A stretch of 64,000 bases of DNA from the NCBI RefSeq assembly GCF_018390645.1, contig NZ_JAHBGC010000038.1, positions 54,337-118,336 of the forward strand, read 5' to 3'. Below the pieces are notes generated by a model, which ran no database searches, had not been told where the DNA came from, and was given only the letters and a program-made list of their open reading frames with translations. This document shows positions 27,768-36,068 of the stretch, one piece after another. The DNA is from Ancylobacter dichloromethanicus (lineage in GTDB: Bacteria > Pseudomonadota > Alphaproteobacteria > Rhizobiales > Xanthobacteraceae). The translations under genes were made by a program, and so were the position numbers. Within the stretch, counting starts at the first letter, position 1. Every line of letters begins with the position of its first letter.

Positions 27768-27944
27768 CTAGTGCAGCGTCGCGCCCTTCAGTCGGGCGAT
27801 CTCGTCCTTGAGGATCAGTTTGCGCCGCTTCAGATCGGCAATCCGGGTATCGTCGGTCGCGGGACGGATGGCCTCCTCCCGCAATTGCTTTTCCAATGCC
27901 TGATGGCGTCGTTCCAGCTCGGCAACATGCGACTGCATCGTCAT
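27768..27944 (-). CDS. YdcH family protein (DUF465), copy 1
   Basis: This 58-residue protein (start MTMQSHVAELERRHQALEKQ) forms a single helical hairpin with the DUF465 ending RIADLKRRKLILKDEIARLK. AGGAG lies 9 nt upstream of the ATG at 27944. YdcH proteins are small, abundant and functionally unassigned. A second, divergent copy of the family starts 205 bp away. Confidence 0.85.
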   Translation of the reverse strand: MTMQSHVAELERRHQALEKQLREEAIRPATDDTRIADLKRRKLILKDEIARLKGATLH

Positions 27945-28148
27945 GGACAGCTTCTCCTGTCTTCCGAAGTGAACGTCATTAGTCTGTCACGAGAGGCCGG
28001 CGCTGTCGATGGCCGGCTATGCTGCGCCGCAGCGTGGGCGGGCGCTGCCGCGCCGCTGTTGCGGCTGGCGTCGAGGGCGGCGATACTTGGGCCGAAGTCC
28101 CGCGGGGGCGAGGGCTGAGTCGGGTTTCGGGTCGGGCGTTTGACACAG

Positions 28149-28355
28149 ATGACGGCGGATGAGGAACGCGAGTTCCAGGACCTTCTGGAGCGCTTGCGGC
28201 AGGAGCATCGCGATCTCGACATCGCGATCCATGCATTGCAGGACATGCCCGGCAGCGACCAGCTTCAGCTCGCGCGGCTGAAGAAGCGCAAGCTGCAGCT
28301 GCGGGACCGCATCGGCTATATCGAAGACCAGATCTGCCCCGACATCATCGCCTGA
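28149..28355 (+). CDS. YdcH family protein (DUF465), copy 2
   Basis: This 68-residue coiled-coil protein begins MTADEEREFQDLLERLRQEH and ends QLQLARLKKRKLQLRDRIGYIEDQ, typical DUF465. An in-frame TTG at 28140 could add three residues; neither start has a clear ribosome binding site. It is only modestly similar to copy 1 in its C-terminal KRRK/KKRK hairpin. The function is unknown. Confidence 0.82.
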   Translation: MTADEEREFQDLLERLRQEHRDLDIAIHALQDMPGSDQLQLARLKKRKLQLRDRIGYIEDQICPDIIA

Positions 28356-28378
28356 CGGGCATGAAGGGCGGGGCGGAA

Positions 28379-28414
28379 CATCCCGGCGCGAGGGCGGCGC
28401 CATCGGCCGGGATG
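28379..28414. terminator. Possible bidirectional terminator hairpin
   Basis: CATCCCGGC and GCCGGGATG form a perfect 9-bp stem between the convergent ydcH and peroxiredoxin genes. There is no T-run, so termination is uncertain. Confidence 0.45.
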
Positions 28415-28427
28415 AAAGGTGGCCCGC

Positions 28428-28913
28428 TCAGAACTGGGTGAGCAGCACGTCGGCGTTGGTCTTGTCGGCCTTGCTCGGCACGTCCTCGACATTGAGGATC
28501 AGCACCTCGCCATCGTCGACCAGCATGGAATAGCGCTTGGAGCGCACGCCGAGGCCGGCGGCGGCGGCGTCGAAATCAAGGCCGACCGCCTTTGCGAACT
28601 CGCCATTGCCGTCCGACAGGAAGACGATCTTACCGCCGGCGTTGGAGGCCTTTTCCCACGCGGCCATCACGAAGGGATCGTTGACCGCCGTCACCGCGAT
28701 GGTGCTGACGCCCCTGGCGAGGATTTCCTCGGCGCGGGCGATGAAGCTCGGCAGGTGGTTCTTGTGGCAGGTGGGGGTGAAGGCGCCCGGCACCGCGAAC
28801 AGCACGACCTTCTTGTTCTTGAAGATCTCGTCGGTGGATTTCGGCACCGGGCCGTCCTCGGTGGCCACGCGGAAGGTGACGCTGGGAAGCTGGTCGCCGA
28901 CCTTGATCGTCAT
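28428..28913 (-). CDS. Peroxiredoxin, Prx5 type
   Basis: This 161-residue Prx5-like protein has the peroxidatic cysteine at C49 in VPGAFTPTCHKNHLPSF. No second cysteine is present, so it works as a 1-Cys enzyme with an external thiol such as glutathione or glutaredoxin. Other family features are KVVLFAVPGAF and LSDGNGEFAKAVGL. It reduces peroxides in the cytosol. Confidence 0.93.
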   Translation of the reverse strand: MTIKVGDQLPSVTFRVATEDGPVPKSTDEIFKNKKVVLFAVPGAFTPTCHKNHLPSFIARAEEILARGVSTIAVTAVNDPFVMAAWEKASNAGGKIVFLSDGNGEFAKAVGLDFDAAAAGLGVRSKRYSMLVDDGEVLILNVEDVPSKADKTNADVLLTQF

Positions 28914-29046
28914 CGGTGTTTCCTTTCATACGGCGGGTGGAGAAACGAACGGCACCCGCCGAAGGGCCGTGCCAAAGGACACCCGCCGCGGCCGGCGGGC
29001 CCGGCCGGCGGTACCATAGCCGCTTCCCGCGTGGCGGGAAGCAGTT

Positions 29047-29901
29047 TCAGCGGGTGGAAAGGGGGGCATTCACCTCGATCGCCCGATCGCCGTCGACAAG
29101 GGTGAAGCGAAGCCGTGCGGTGGCGACATCCGCGCCCTTGGGAACGCCGTCCACCGGCAGCACGAAGATGGCCCGTCCGTCCGCCCCGGTCTCGCGCGCC
29201 GGAAGCGGCAGCGCCCAGTCCTCGCCGGGTCCCTCGACGAACAGGTCGGCCTTGTCCGCATCGCCGACATGGGTCTCGATGCGGATCGCCGCGCCGCCCG
29301 CGTCGTGGCGCAGCTCCGCGGTGGCGATGCCGGGGGCGCCGGCGACGCCGAGCGCGACGGGACGCGGCACGGTGGCCAGCGCCTGCAGCAGGGCGGGGGA
29401 GGGGGCGCCGGCGCCGCCCGCCGGCACGGCGAGGCCGAGCGCGGCATTGGCCGGCTGGCAGATCTTGCCGCAGACGGCGAAATCGAGGTTGAGCTTCAGT
29501 TCGACCGGCCTGGCGCGGTCCTTCGGCGTGATGCGCAGCGGCAGCACGACATCGTGCTTGTAACCGATCGAGAACGACCCGCCATCGTCGAAGCGCACAG
29601 GCGCCGGCCACAGCACCTCGACGGCCTCGACATTGTGCGAGCCGCTCCAGTCGAAATGCGGCGGCACGCCGCTGTCGCCGGGATAGCGCCAATAGGTCTT
29701 GAGGCCGGGCGCGAGCCGGATCTCGACTCCGCCAAGCAGGGTCCCGTCTTCCGAACCGCCAGCCACCAGCCTCGCGGCGGTGCCTTGCGGCGCCGACCAG
29801 GCGGACATCTCGCCGGCCAGGGCGATGCCGGGAAGGGCGGAGCCGGCGAACGGCGCGAGGGCGAGCGAGCACAGAAGGAGGGGGCGCAGACGAGCAAGCA
29901 T
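29047..29901 (-). CDS. Periplasmic DsbD N-terminal-like (thiol-disulfide) domain protein
   Basis: This 284-residue protein has a signal peptide (about 1-29) and a DsbD-alpha-like immunoglobulin domain: [16 protein letters not shown]-type motif near 67-82 and the redox pair in [11 protein letters not shown]. The membrane and thioredoxin domains of full DsbD are absent, so it is a stand-alone periplasmic module that may pass electrons between a membrane reductase and partners such as cytochrome-c maturation proteins; this is inferred. It is divergent from yqgE. Confidence 0.82.
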   Translation of the reverse strand: MLARLRPLLLCSLALAPFAGSALPGIALAGEMSAWSAPQGTAARLVAGGSEDGTLLGGVEIRLAPGLKTYWRYPGDSGVPPHFDWSGSHNVEAVEVLWPAPVRFDDGGSFSIGYKHDVVLPLRITPKDRARPVELKLNLDFAVCGKICQPANAALGLAVPAGGAGAPSPALLQALATVPRPVALGVAGAPGIATAELRHDAGGAAIRIETHVGDADKADLFVEGPGEDWALPLPARETGADGRAIFVLPVDGVPKGADVATARLRFTLVDGDRAIEVNAPLSTR

Positions 29902-30036
29902 GGCCTTGGCGATAGCCCTTCAGGCCGGGATGGGGAAGCGGCGCGGGTCGCACTTTCGTGTGAGCCTGCCGTCCCGGCAGCAGGCCCGCACCGGTACGGG
30001 CTTGAAAATGCCCCGGCGGGGTTTACGCTTTCCCTC

Positions 30037-30663
30037 ATGTGGATCGGACGAGAGCGCTCCCAAGGTTTCGGCGGCACCATGGACGGGACCTTCCTCGATG
30101 GACAGATGCTGGTCGCCATGCCGGGCATGCGCGACGAACGTTTCGCCCGTGCCGTGATCTATCTGTGCGCGCACTCCTCCGAGGGCGCCATGGGCATCGT
30201 GGTCAACCAGCCGGCCAATCACGTGAATTTTCCCGATCTTCTGGTGCAGCTCGACGTCATCCCGGACGATGAGCGCATCCGTCTGCCGCATTCCGCCGGC
30301 GGGGTGAAGGTGCTGCGCGGCGGGCCGGTGGAGACCGGGCGCGGCTTCGTGCTGCACACCGCCGATTTCTTCATCCAGGATTCGACCCTGCCGATCGACG
30401 ACGGCATCTGCCTCACCGCCACGCTCGACATTTTGAAGGCGATGGCCACCGGCAGCGGGCCGGCCAGCGCGATGCTGGCGCTCGGCTATGCCGGCTGGGC
30501 GCCGGGGCAGCTGGAAAACGAGATCCAGCAGAATGGCTGGCTGCATTGCCCGGCCGATCCGGCGCTGGTGTTCGAGGCCGAGGCGAGCCAGAAATACGAT
30601 CTCGCCCTGCGCAAGATCGGCATTGATCCGGGCATGCTCTCGACCGAGGCCGGGCACGCCTGA
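30037..30663 (+). CDS. YqgE/AlgH family protein (UPF0301)
   Basis: This protein of up to 208 residues contains [24 protein letters not shown]-type opening, [31 protein letters not shown] and [20 protein letters not shown], all YqgE hallmarks. The family has a known fold but no settled function (in pseudomonads it was linked to alginate regulation). A start at the ATG at 30079 would give 194 residues, closer to E. coli; alphaproteobacterial homologues often have a longer N-terminus, so I keep 30037. Confidence 0.9.
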   Translation: MWIGRERSQGFGGTMDGTFLDGQMLVAMPGMRDERFARAVIYLCAHSSEGAMGIVVNQPANHVNFPDLLVQLDVIPDDERIRLPHSAGGVKVLRGGPVETGRGFVLHTADFFIQDSTLPIDDGICLTATLDILKAMATGSGPASAMLALGYAGWAPGQLENEIQQNGWLHCPADPALVFEAEASQKYDLALRKIGIDPGMLSTEAGHA

Positions 30664-30730
30664 GCGCCCGCTTGCCCTCGCATGAGCCGCGGCTGGGCGC
30701 CGCGTTGCACATCTCACCCTTGTCGGGGTT

Positions 30731-33700
30731 TCAGCTCGATGTCGGCGCCGGGCGCGTGGCCGCCGGGCGTGCGGGGGTGGCGGTGGCGGGCGCCGGGGTC
30801 CCCGGCGGCGACGGTGCGGCCTGGCCGGCGCCGGCGGGCCGGGCGGCGGCGGAACTCACGGCCGCCTTGGCGCCGCGCGAGAGCTGGCGGCCGCGTTCCA
30901 GCAGCGAGGCGGGCGGCTGCTCGGGCACCAGCCGCTTGCGCGCTTCGTCCGCGGTCATCGCCTCGCCGAAGAGACGGCCCTGGCCGTAGCGGCAGCCGAG
31001 CTTGCCGAGCGCGGCGGCGACCTGCTCGGTCTCGATGCCCTCGGCGATGATGTCCATGCCGAGATCGTTCGCCATGTTGATGATGGTGCGCAGGATGATG
31101 GGGCGCTGCGCCTTGTCGCCGCTGCGTCCCAGCGCCTTCATGAAGGTGCGGTCGACCTTGATGCTGTCGAACGGAAAGCGCTGGAGATAGGCGAGGGCGG
31201 AATAGCCGGTGCCGAAATCGTCCAGCGTCAGGCCGGCCTCGAGTTCGCGCATGCGCAGGAGGATCTGCGCGGCATATTCCGGGTTCTCCATCGCCAGCGA
31301 TTCGGAAAGTTCCAGCTTCAGCGTGCCGGGGGTGACGACGTTGCGGGCCAGCACCGCCTTCAGGTCCTGCAACAGGTCGTGGCGCAGCATCTGCCGCGAG
31401 GAGATGTTGACCGAGATGAAGATCGGCTCGCCGCGCAGGGTGCGCTGCCACACGCCGAGCTGACGGGCCGCGGTGTCGAGCATGAACAGGCCGAGATCGA
31501 CGATCAGGCCGGATTCCTCGGCGAGGCTGAGGAAATCGTCCGGCCCCAGCGTGCCGAGGGTGGGATGCTGCCAGCGCATCGCCGATTCGAAGCCGGCGAT
31601 CTGGCGGGTCGCGAGGTCGACCACCGGCTGGTAGAGCACGCCGATCTCGCCGCGCTCCAGCGCCTGGCGCAGGTCCTGCTCCATGGTGAGCCGGTCGAGT
31701 TTCTGCGCCCGCATGTTGGGCCGGAACACCTCGATGCGGTCGCCGCCGACGCGCTTGGCGAAGTACATCGCCAGCTCGGCGTCCTTCAGCGTCTCCAGCG
31801 GGGTGCGCTTCTGGCCGTCGGCGAGCAGCAGGCCGATCGAGGCGGTGATGAAGATCTCGCGTTCGCCGAAGGTAATAGGCGCGCGCAGCGTCCGGCGCAG
31901 CGTGTCGGCGAAGGCGGTGATGCGCTCGGGGTCGCGCTCGGAAAGCAGGATCAGCGCGAAATGGTCGCTGCCCAGGCGGGCCAGCGTGTCCTGCTGCTTG
32001 ACGAGGCGCATCAGGCGCCGGGCAACGGTGAGCAGGATCGAATCGCCCGCCGGCATGCCGAGGGTGGCGTTCACCTGCTTGAAGCGGTCGAGGTCGATCA
32101 GCAGAACGGTCGGGCGGATATGGTCGTCGGTGCGGGCGAGGCCGCTGGCGGCGGCGACGCGGTCGAGGAACAGTTCGCGGTTGGGCAGGCCGGTGAGGTT
32201 GTCGTGCACCGCGTCGTGCAGCATGCGCTCCTCGGCGGTGCGGCTGTCGGTGACGTCGGAGAGCGTGCCGATGCAGCGCACCACCTCGCCATCGGTACCG
32301 ACCACCGGCCGGGCGCGCAGGTTGAACCAGAGATAATGGCCGTCATGGGCGCGCAGCCGGAAATCCTGGTCGATGCGCCCGCGCCGCTGGTCGAGCAGCC
32401 CGTCCAGCGTGGCGCGGAAGCGGTCGCGGTCGCCGGGATGGATGATGTCGAGCCAGCCGGCGGCCTCGGTCTCCAGCGTGCCCTGCTTGAGGCCCAGCAT
32501 GTGCTCGGCCTCGGGGCTGACATGGATGCGGTCGGTGTCGACGTCCCAGTCCCAGACGATGTCGCCCGAGCCGGCCACCGCCAGCGCCCGGCGCTCCAGC
32601 TCCTGCGCGCTGCCGGCGACCGAGCCGATGCCGGCGAAGGCGTGCTGCATGACGGTGAAGCCGATCAGCATGACGATCAGCACCAGCCCGCCGAGCAGCG
32701 CCGGGGCGACGAGGTCGTTGCCGATGCGGCCAGAGACCGCCATGCCGGCGGTGATGACCCACACCATCAGCAGGAACAGCGTCGGGATGATGAGCACCGC
32801 CCGGTCATAGCGGTGCAGCGCCAGCCAGACCACGATGCCGAAGCCCATGAACGAGACCACGAGCAGCGAGGGACGGGCGATGCCGGCGGCGGCGGAAGGA
32901 TCGAGCAGGGCGAGGCCGACAATGGCGGCGAGGAACACCAGCCAGCCGGCCGTGACATGGGCGTAGCGCACATGCCAGCGGTTGAGGTTGAGATAGGCGA
33001 ACAGGAACACCACCAGCGTCGCGGCGAGGATTGCCTCGCCCGCCGCCCGCCAGAACTGCTGCGCCAGCGGCGAGATGCCGAACACCTTCGACCAGAAGCC
33101 GAAATCGAGGCCGATATAGCCCAGCACCGCCCAGGCCAGCGCCGCCGCCGCCGGGAACATCGCGCTGCCCTTCACCACGAACAGGATGGTGAGGAACAGT
33201 GCCAGCAGGCCGGCAATGCCGATGACGATGCCGTTGTAGAGGGTGAAGCTGTTGACCTTGTCCTTGTAGGCTTCCGGCTCCCACAGATAGAGCTGGGGCA
33301 GGCCGCCATCGCCGAGTTCGGCCACCAGCGTCACGGTGGTGCCGGGGTCGAGCGTGAGGAAGAACACGTCGGCGTCGGGCGCGTTCTGCAGTTCGGGGCG
33401 GAAGCCCTGGCTGGTGGTGATATTGAGGATGCGGCGATTGCCGAGGTCCGGCCAGAACACGCCGGAGCCGACCATGCGGTAATGCGGCGCGACGATCAGC
33501 CGGTCGACCTGTTCGTCGGTGTTGTTGGCGAGGGCCAGAATCGCCCATTTGCTGCCATTCGGCCCGGGGGCCACCGAGCGCACCTCGATGCGGCGGACGA
33601 TGCCGTCGGCGCCCGGCACGGTGGAAACCTGGATGCGGTCGGTGTCGCTGGTGCGGCGCTCGATCGCCGGGGCGAGGTCGATCACGGGGGCGTCGAGCCG

Positions 33701-33856
33701 GATCGCCACCGCTTCCAGCGCACGGGCGCCCGGCACGCCCAGCGCCAGCATCGCGACCAGCAGCGTCGCCACCACCGCGAGCGCCCGGACCAGAGCCGGT
33801 CGGCGGGAGGGAGAGCGCGGCGTTTCCCGCGACGGGACTGGACCAGCGATGACCAA
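30731..33856 (-). CDS. Membrane c-di-GMP signalling protein: 7TM-PAS-GGDEF(degenerate)-EAL
   Basis: About 1041 residues. It has an N-terminal membrane anchor (LAVVATLLVAMLALGV), then a periplasmic sensory domain (about 50-210) and a 7-8 helix membrane region (about 215-420) resembling 7TMR-DISM receptors. A PAS domain (about 440-560), a GGDEF domain with GSDHF instead of GGDEF (near residue 629) and an EAL domain follow. The EAL domain keeps ESA (E of EAL), NISSRQ, ELSES, LDDFGTGYSAL (near 880), KVDRTF and AEGIETE. It probably acts as a phosphodiesterase or c-di-GMP receptor, not a cyclase. The TTG at 33856, with GGGGA upstream, is preferred over ATGs that add a non-hydrophobic leader; the start is uncertain. 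Confidence 0.82.
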   Translation of the reverse strand: MVIAGPVPSRETPRSPSRRPALVRALAVVATLLVAMLALGVPGARALEAVAIRLDAPVIDLAPAIERRTSDTDRIQVSTVPGADGIVRRIEVRSVAPGPNGSKWAILALANNTDEQVDRLIVAPHYRMVGSGVFWPDLGNRRILNITTSQGFRPELQNAPDADVFFLTLDPGTTVTLVAELGDGGLPQLYLWEPEAYKDKVNSFTLYNGIVIGIAGLLALFLTILFVVKGSAMFPAAAALAWAVLGYIGLDFGFWSKVFGISPLAQQFWRAAGEAILAATLVVFLFAYLNLNRWHVRYAHVTAGWLVFLAAIVGLALLDPSAAAGIARPSLLVVSFMGFGIVVWLALHRYDRAVLIIPTLFLLMVWVITAGMAVSGRIGNDLVAPALLGGLVLIVMLIGFTVMQHAFAGIGSVAGSAQELERRALAVAGSGDIVWDWDVDTDRIHVSPEAEHMLGLKQGTLETEAAGWLDIIHPGDRDRFRATLDGLLDQRRGRIDQDFRLRAHDGHYLWFNLRARPVVGTDGEVVRCIGTLSDVTDSRTAEERMLHDAVHDNLTGLPNRELFLDRVAAASGLARTDDHIRPTVLLIDLDRFKQVNATLGMPAGDSILLTVARRLMRLVKQQDTLARLGSDHFALILLSERDPERITAFADTLRRTLRAPITFGEREIFITASIGLLLADGQKRTPLETLKDAELAMYFAKRVGGDRIEVFRPNMRAQKLDRLTMEQDLRQALERGEIGVLYQPVVDLATRQIAGFESAMRWQHPTLGTLGPDDFLSLAEESGLIVDLGLFMLDTAARQLGVWQRTLRGEPIFISVNISSRQMLRHDLLQDLKAVLARNVVTPGTLKLELSESLAMENPEYAAQILLRMRELEAGLTLDDFGTGYSALAYLQRFPFDSIKVDRTFMKALGRSGDKAQRPIILRTIINMANDLGMDIIAEGIETEQVAAALGKLGCRYGQGRLFGEAMTADEARKRLVPEQPPASLLERGRQLSRGAKAAVSSAAARPAGAGQAAPSPPGTPAPATATPARPAATRPAPTSS

Positions 33857-34085
33857 GAGAATTCCCCAGAATGCAGCCTTGTACGCCGCGCCACCGGCTC
33901 CCAACGGCGACGCGCCCCGATGAGTAACGACGCCCGGCGGCATGAGCAAGGCAGGATGAGCACGGCACGTTGCGCCGGCGCGATGGGCGCGGCGCGCGGT
34001 TCGGGCGTTGCGCCGTCCTGGTCCGGCCCGAGAGACGAAGCACCATGCCGGCAATTGGGTCGTTATTTGGACCGCCGGCGCCCGG

Positions 34086-35102
34086 CTAATAGGCGGCGGG
34101 GGGCGCCCATGGCCTGATGAGCTTTTCCGCCTGCGCCCGCTGGTCGGGCGTGAGCCCGGCGACCAGCTTGTCCAGCATGGGGTCGTCGAGCTTCTGCGCC
34201 TTGGCGGCGAGGTGCCACCCGGCGGCGGCGATCACGTCCTTGGGAACGCCGCGCCCGGCGGAGAGGATGCGCGCATAGCGGTTCTGCGCGATGACGTTGC
34301 CCTGCAGCGCGGCCTTGCGGAACAGCGCGGCGGCGCGCTCCTCATCCTTGGGCATGCCGATGCCGTTGAACACCGCGATGGCGAGTTCGGTGGTGGCGAC
34401 GTCGTTGCCGACTTCGCTGGCGCGTTGCAGCAGGCGGGCCGATTCGATCGGGTCGCGCGGCACGCCATTGCCGTCGCGATAGAGCGTCGCCAACGCATAG
34501 AGCGCGTCGGGCTGGTCGGTTTCGGCGGCGCGCTTGAACCATTCCGCGGCGATCGCCGGCTCCTTCGGCGCCACCTCGCCCTGGAGATAGACGAGGCCGA
34601 GATTGTAGGCGGCGCGGGCGCTGCCGTTTTCGCCGGCGCGACGGAAGAAGTCGACCGCCTGGTCCTTGTTCACCGCCGAGGGCGACGCCATCAGGATCGC
34701 GCCGAGGGTGAAAAGCGCATCGGCATTGCCCCTCGCCGCCGCCGCCTCGTACCATTTCTGGGCCGCCGCCGGGTCCTGGCGCACGCCATAGCCCTGGGAG
34801 AGCAGTTCCGCCGCCAGCACCATGGACGCCACGTCGCCTTCGCCGTTGGCGCGCGAAACGGCAAGGTCGAGCGCCGTCCGGAACCTGCCGCGCTGAAAGG
34901 CGGTGTAGGCCGGATCGGGGTCCTGCCCCGGCGCGGTGTTCGACGAGGCGGGCTTCGCGGTTGTCCTGGGCGCGGGGGAGGAGGCCGCCTTTCCCTGAGC
35001 GGCCGCCGCCGTCGCCAGGCCCGCGACGGCGAGACCGGCGGCGAGCAGGCCCGCGCCCAGCCGCAGGGACGCGCCTCGACCGGGGGCGCGCGGCGGGCGC
35101 AT
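34086..35102 (-). CDS. Secreted Sel1-like repeat protein
   Basis: This 338-residue protein has a signal peptide (about 1-35), a short Ser/Pro/Thr linker and five to six Sel1-like repeats (about 60-310), e.g. ARAAYNLGLVYLQGEV, PDALYALATLYRDGNGVPRD, AAALFRKAALQGNVIAQNRYA. Such repeats mediate protein contacts in envelope assemblies. Its start overlaps the stop of the ThiE-like gene by one base (TGATG), so the two are co-translated. Confidence 0.85.
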   Translation of the reverse strand: MRPPRAPGRGASLRLGAGLLAAGLAVAGLATAAAAQGKAASSPAPRTTAKPASSNTAPGQDPDPAYTAFQRGRFRTALDLAVSRANGEGDVASMVLAAELLSQGYGVRQDPAAAQKWYEAAAARGNADALFTLGAILMASPSAVNKDQAVDFFRRAGENGSARAAYNLGLVYLQGEVAPKEPAIAAEWFKRAAETDQPDALYALATLYRDGNGVPRDPIESARLLQRASEVGNDVATTELAIAVFNGIGMPKDEERAAALFRKAALQGNVIAQNRYARILSAGRGVPKDVIAAAGWHLAAKAQKLDDPMLDKLVAGLTPDQRAQAEKLIRPWAPPAAY

Positions 35103-35761
35103 CAGGAGGCGTCTCCGGTGGCCGCCAGCCGCGCGGCCAGCGCCCGCGCACCCTCATGCGGATGCTCGAAGATCAGGCTGTCGACGGCGATGAAATCGGC
35201 GCCGGCCTCGACCAGCGCCTCGACCTCCTCCAGCGTGCGCGCATAGCCGACGCAGGGCGGCTCGAACAGTTGCGCCCACCATTGCGTGCGCTCCAGCGTC
35301 GCTTCGAAGGGCGGGCGGCGTCCCTCCGCATCGGGCTCGCCGAACATCACATAATCGGCGCCGCCTTCGGCCGCCGTCATGGCGTCGTGCTTGCTGCGCA
35401 GGCCGCCGGCACCGGCAATGCCATGCGGGTGCAGCGTCGCCGCCGCGGCCTTCAGCGCCGTGGCGCCTTCCAGATGCGCGCCGTCGGCACCCATCGCGGC
35501 AGCCAGCGCGGCGTTGCCCTCCACCAGGCCGGCGGCGCCGACGGCGTGGCAGGCGTCAAGCAGCGGCTGCAGCGTTGCCGAGGCGCTGTCCTGCCGGGTC
35601 CGCATCAGGACGGCGGCGATATCGGTCTCGCGCGCGGCCTGCCTCAGCGCCTCGGCCTGCGCCGCGACGGCGCTCTCCCCGGCGGCGGCCGGCACGAGAA
35701 CATAGAGGCGGGGCACCGGGCGTGCCGGTTCGGAATTGGGTCGGGTGGAGGAACGAGCCAT
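35102..35761 (-). CDS. Thiamine phosphate synthase-like (ThiE/TenI superfamily) protein, divergent
   Basis: This 219-residue TIM-barrel protein resembles ThiE/TenI: RLYVLVPAA, GLVEGNAALAAAMGADGAHLEG, GAGGLRSKHDAMTAAEGGADYVMFG and VEAGADFIAVDSLIFEH. Canonical ThiE motifs, such as the GQxD loop and the Thr-x-Thr-Lys segment after the FG turn, are not seen; the corresponding stretch is GEPDAEGRRPP. It may therefore not make thiamine phosphate. No TPP riboswitch or other thi genes are visible. The ATG at 35761 is chosen over an upstream one. Confidence 0.7.
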   Translation of the reverse strand: MARSSTRPNSEPARPVPRLYVLVPAAAGESAVAAQAEALRQAARETDIAAVLMRTRQDSASATLQPLLDACHAVGAAGLVEGNAALAAAMGADGAHLEGATALKAAAATLHPHGIAGAGGLRSKHDAMTAAEGGADYVMFGEPDAEGRRPPFEATLERTQWWAQLFEPPCVGYARTLEEVEALVEAGADFIAVDSLIFEHPHEGARALAARLAATGDAS

Positions 35762-36068
35762 CAGGGAACAGTCTTGTGACGAGCCATAGGGAAGCCATCG
35801 GCGAGGATGGCGGCGAAAGCACGGCACGCGGCGCTTTCTCTAGCGCGAGCGGCCTACGGTGGTCCAGTGAGGCGCGCCAGTGGGGCGCGCGGGCGGCGGC
35901 GAGAATGCGGAGCGTTGCCATAATGCGGTAACATTTTAAGGGCGTTCTGCCCGCCCGTCCGCTTCGTGCCCGGACGGTGTCTTATCGCCGCGAACCGGCG
36001 GTGCTATTGCTTCGCGGGACCGAGATGCCCGGCCTGTCGCCGGCCGTCGCCGCCCGTATGGGGGAAAC
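35762..36068. other. Divergent intergenic region
   Basis: About 300 bp between the ThiE-like gene (minus) and the large secreted protein gene (plus). A short AT-rich patch lies at 35913-35940 (TTGCCA followed by ATTTTAAG), but the spacing does not make a convincing promoter. A CGTCCG/CGGACG hairpin lies near 35957-35977. Nothing else could be supported. Confidence 0.4.

Noticed and set aside
31379-34117. Very long plus-strand open frame (about 900 residues) opposite the GGDEF-EAL gene
   Set aside because: It is the antisense shadow of a high-GC gene: repetitive Arg/Glu/His/Gly-rich, without domains, while the minus strand shows full domain structure. The same holds for long antisense frames opposite prpE, tkt, the large secreted protein and the ABC exporter.
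35102-35761. Thiamine operon with a TPP riboswitch
   Set aside because: No thi-box motifs were seen upstream, and the ThiE-like protein lacks the synthase motifs.
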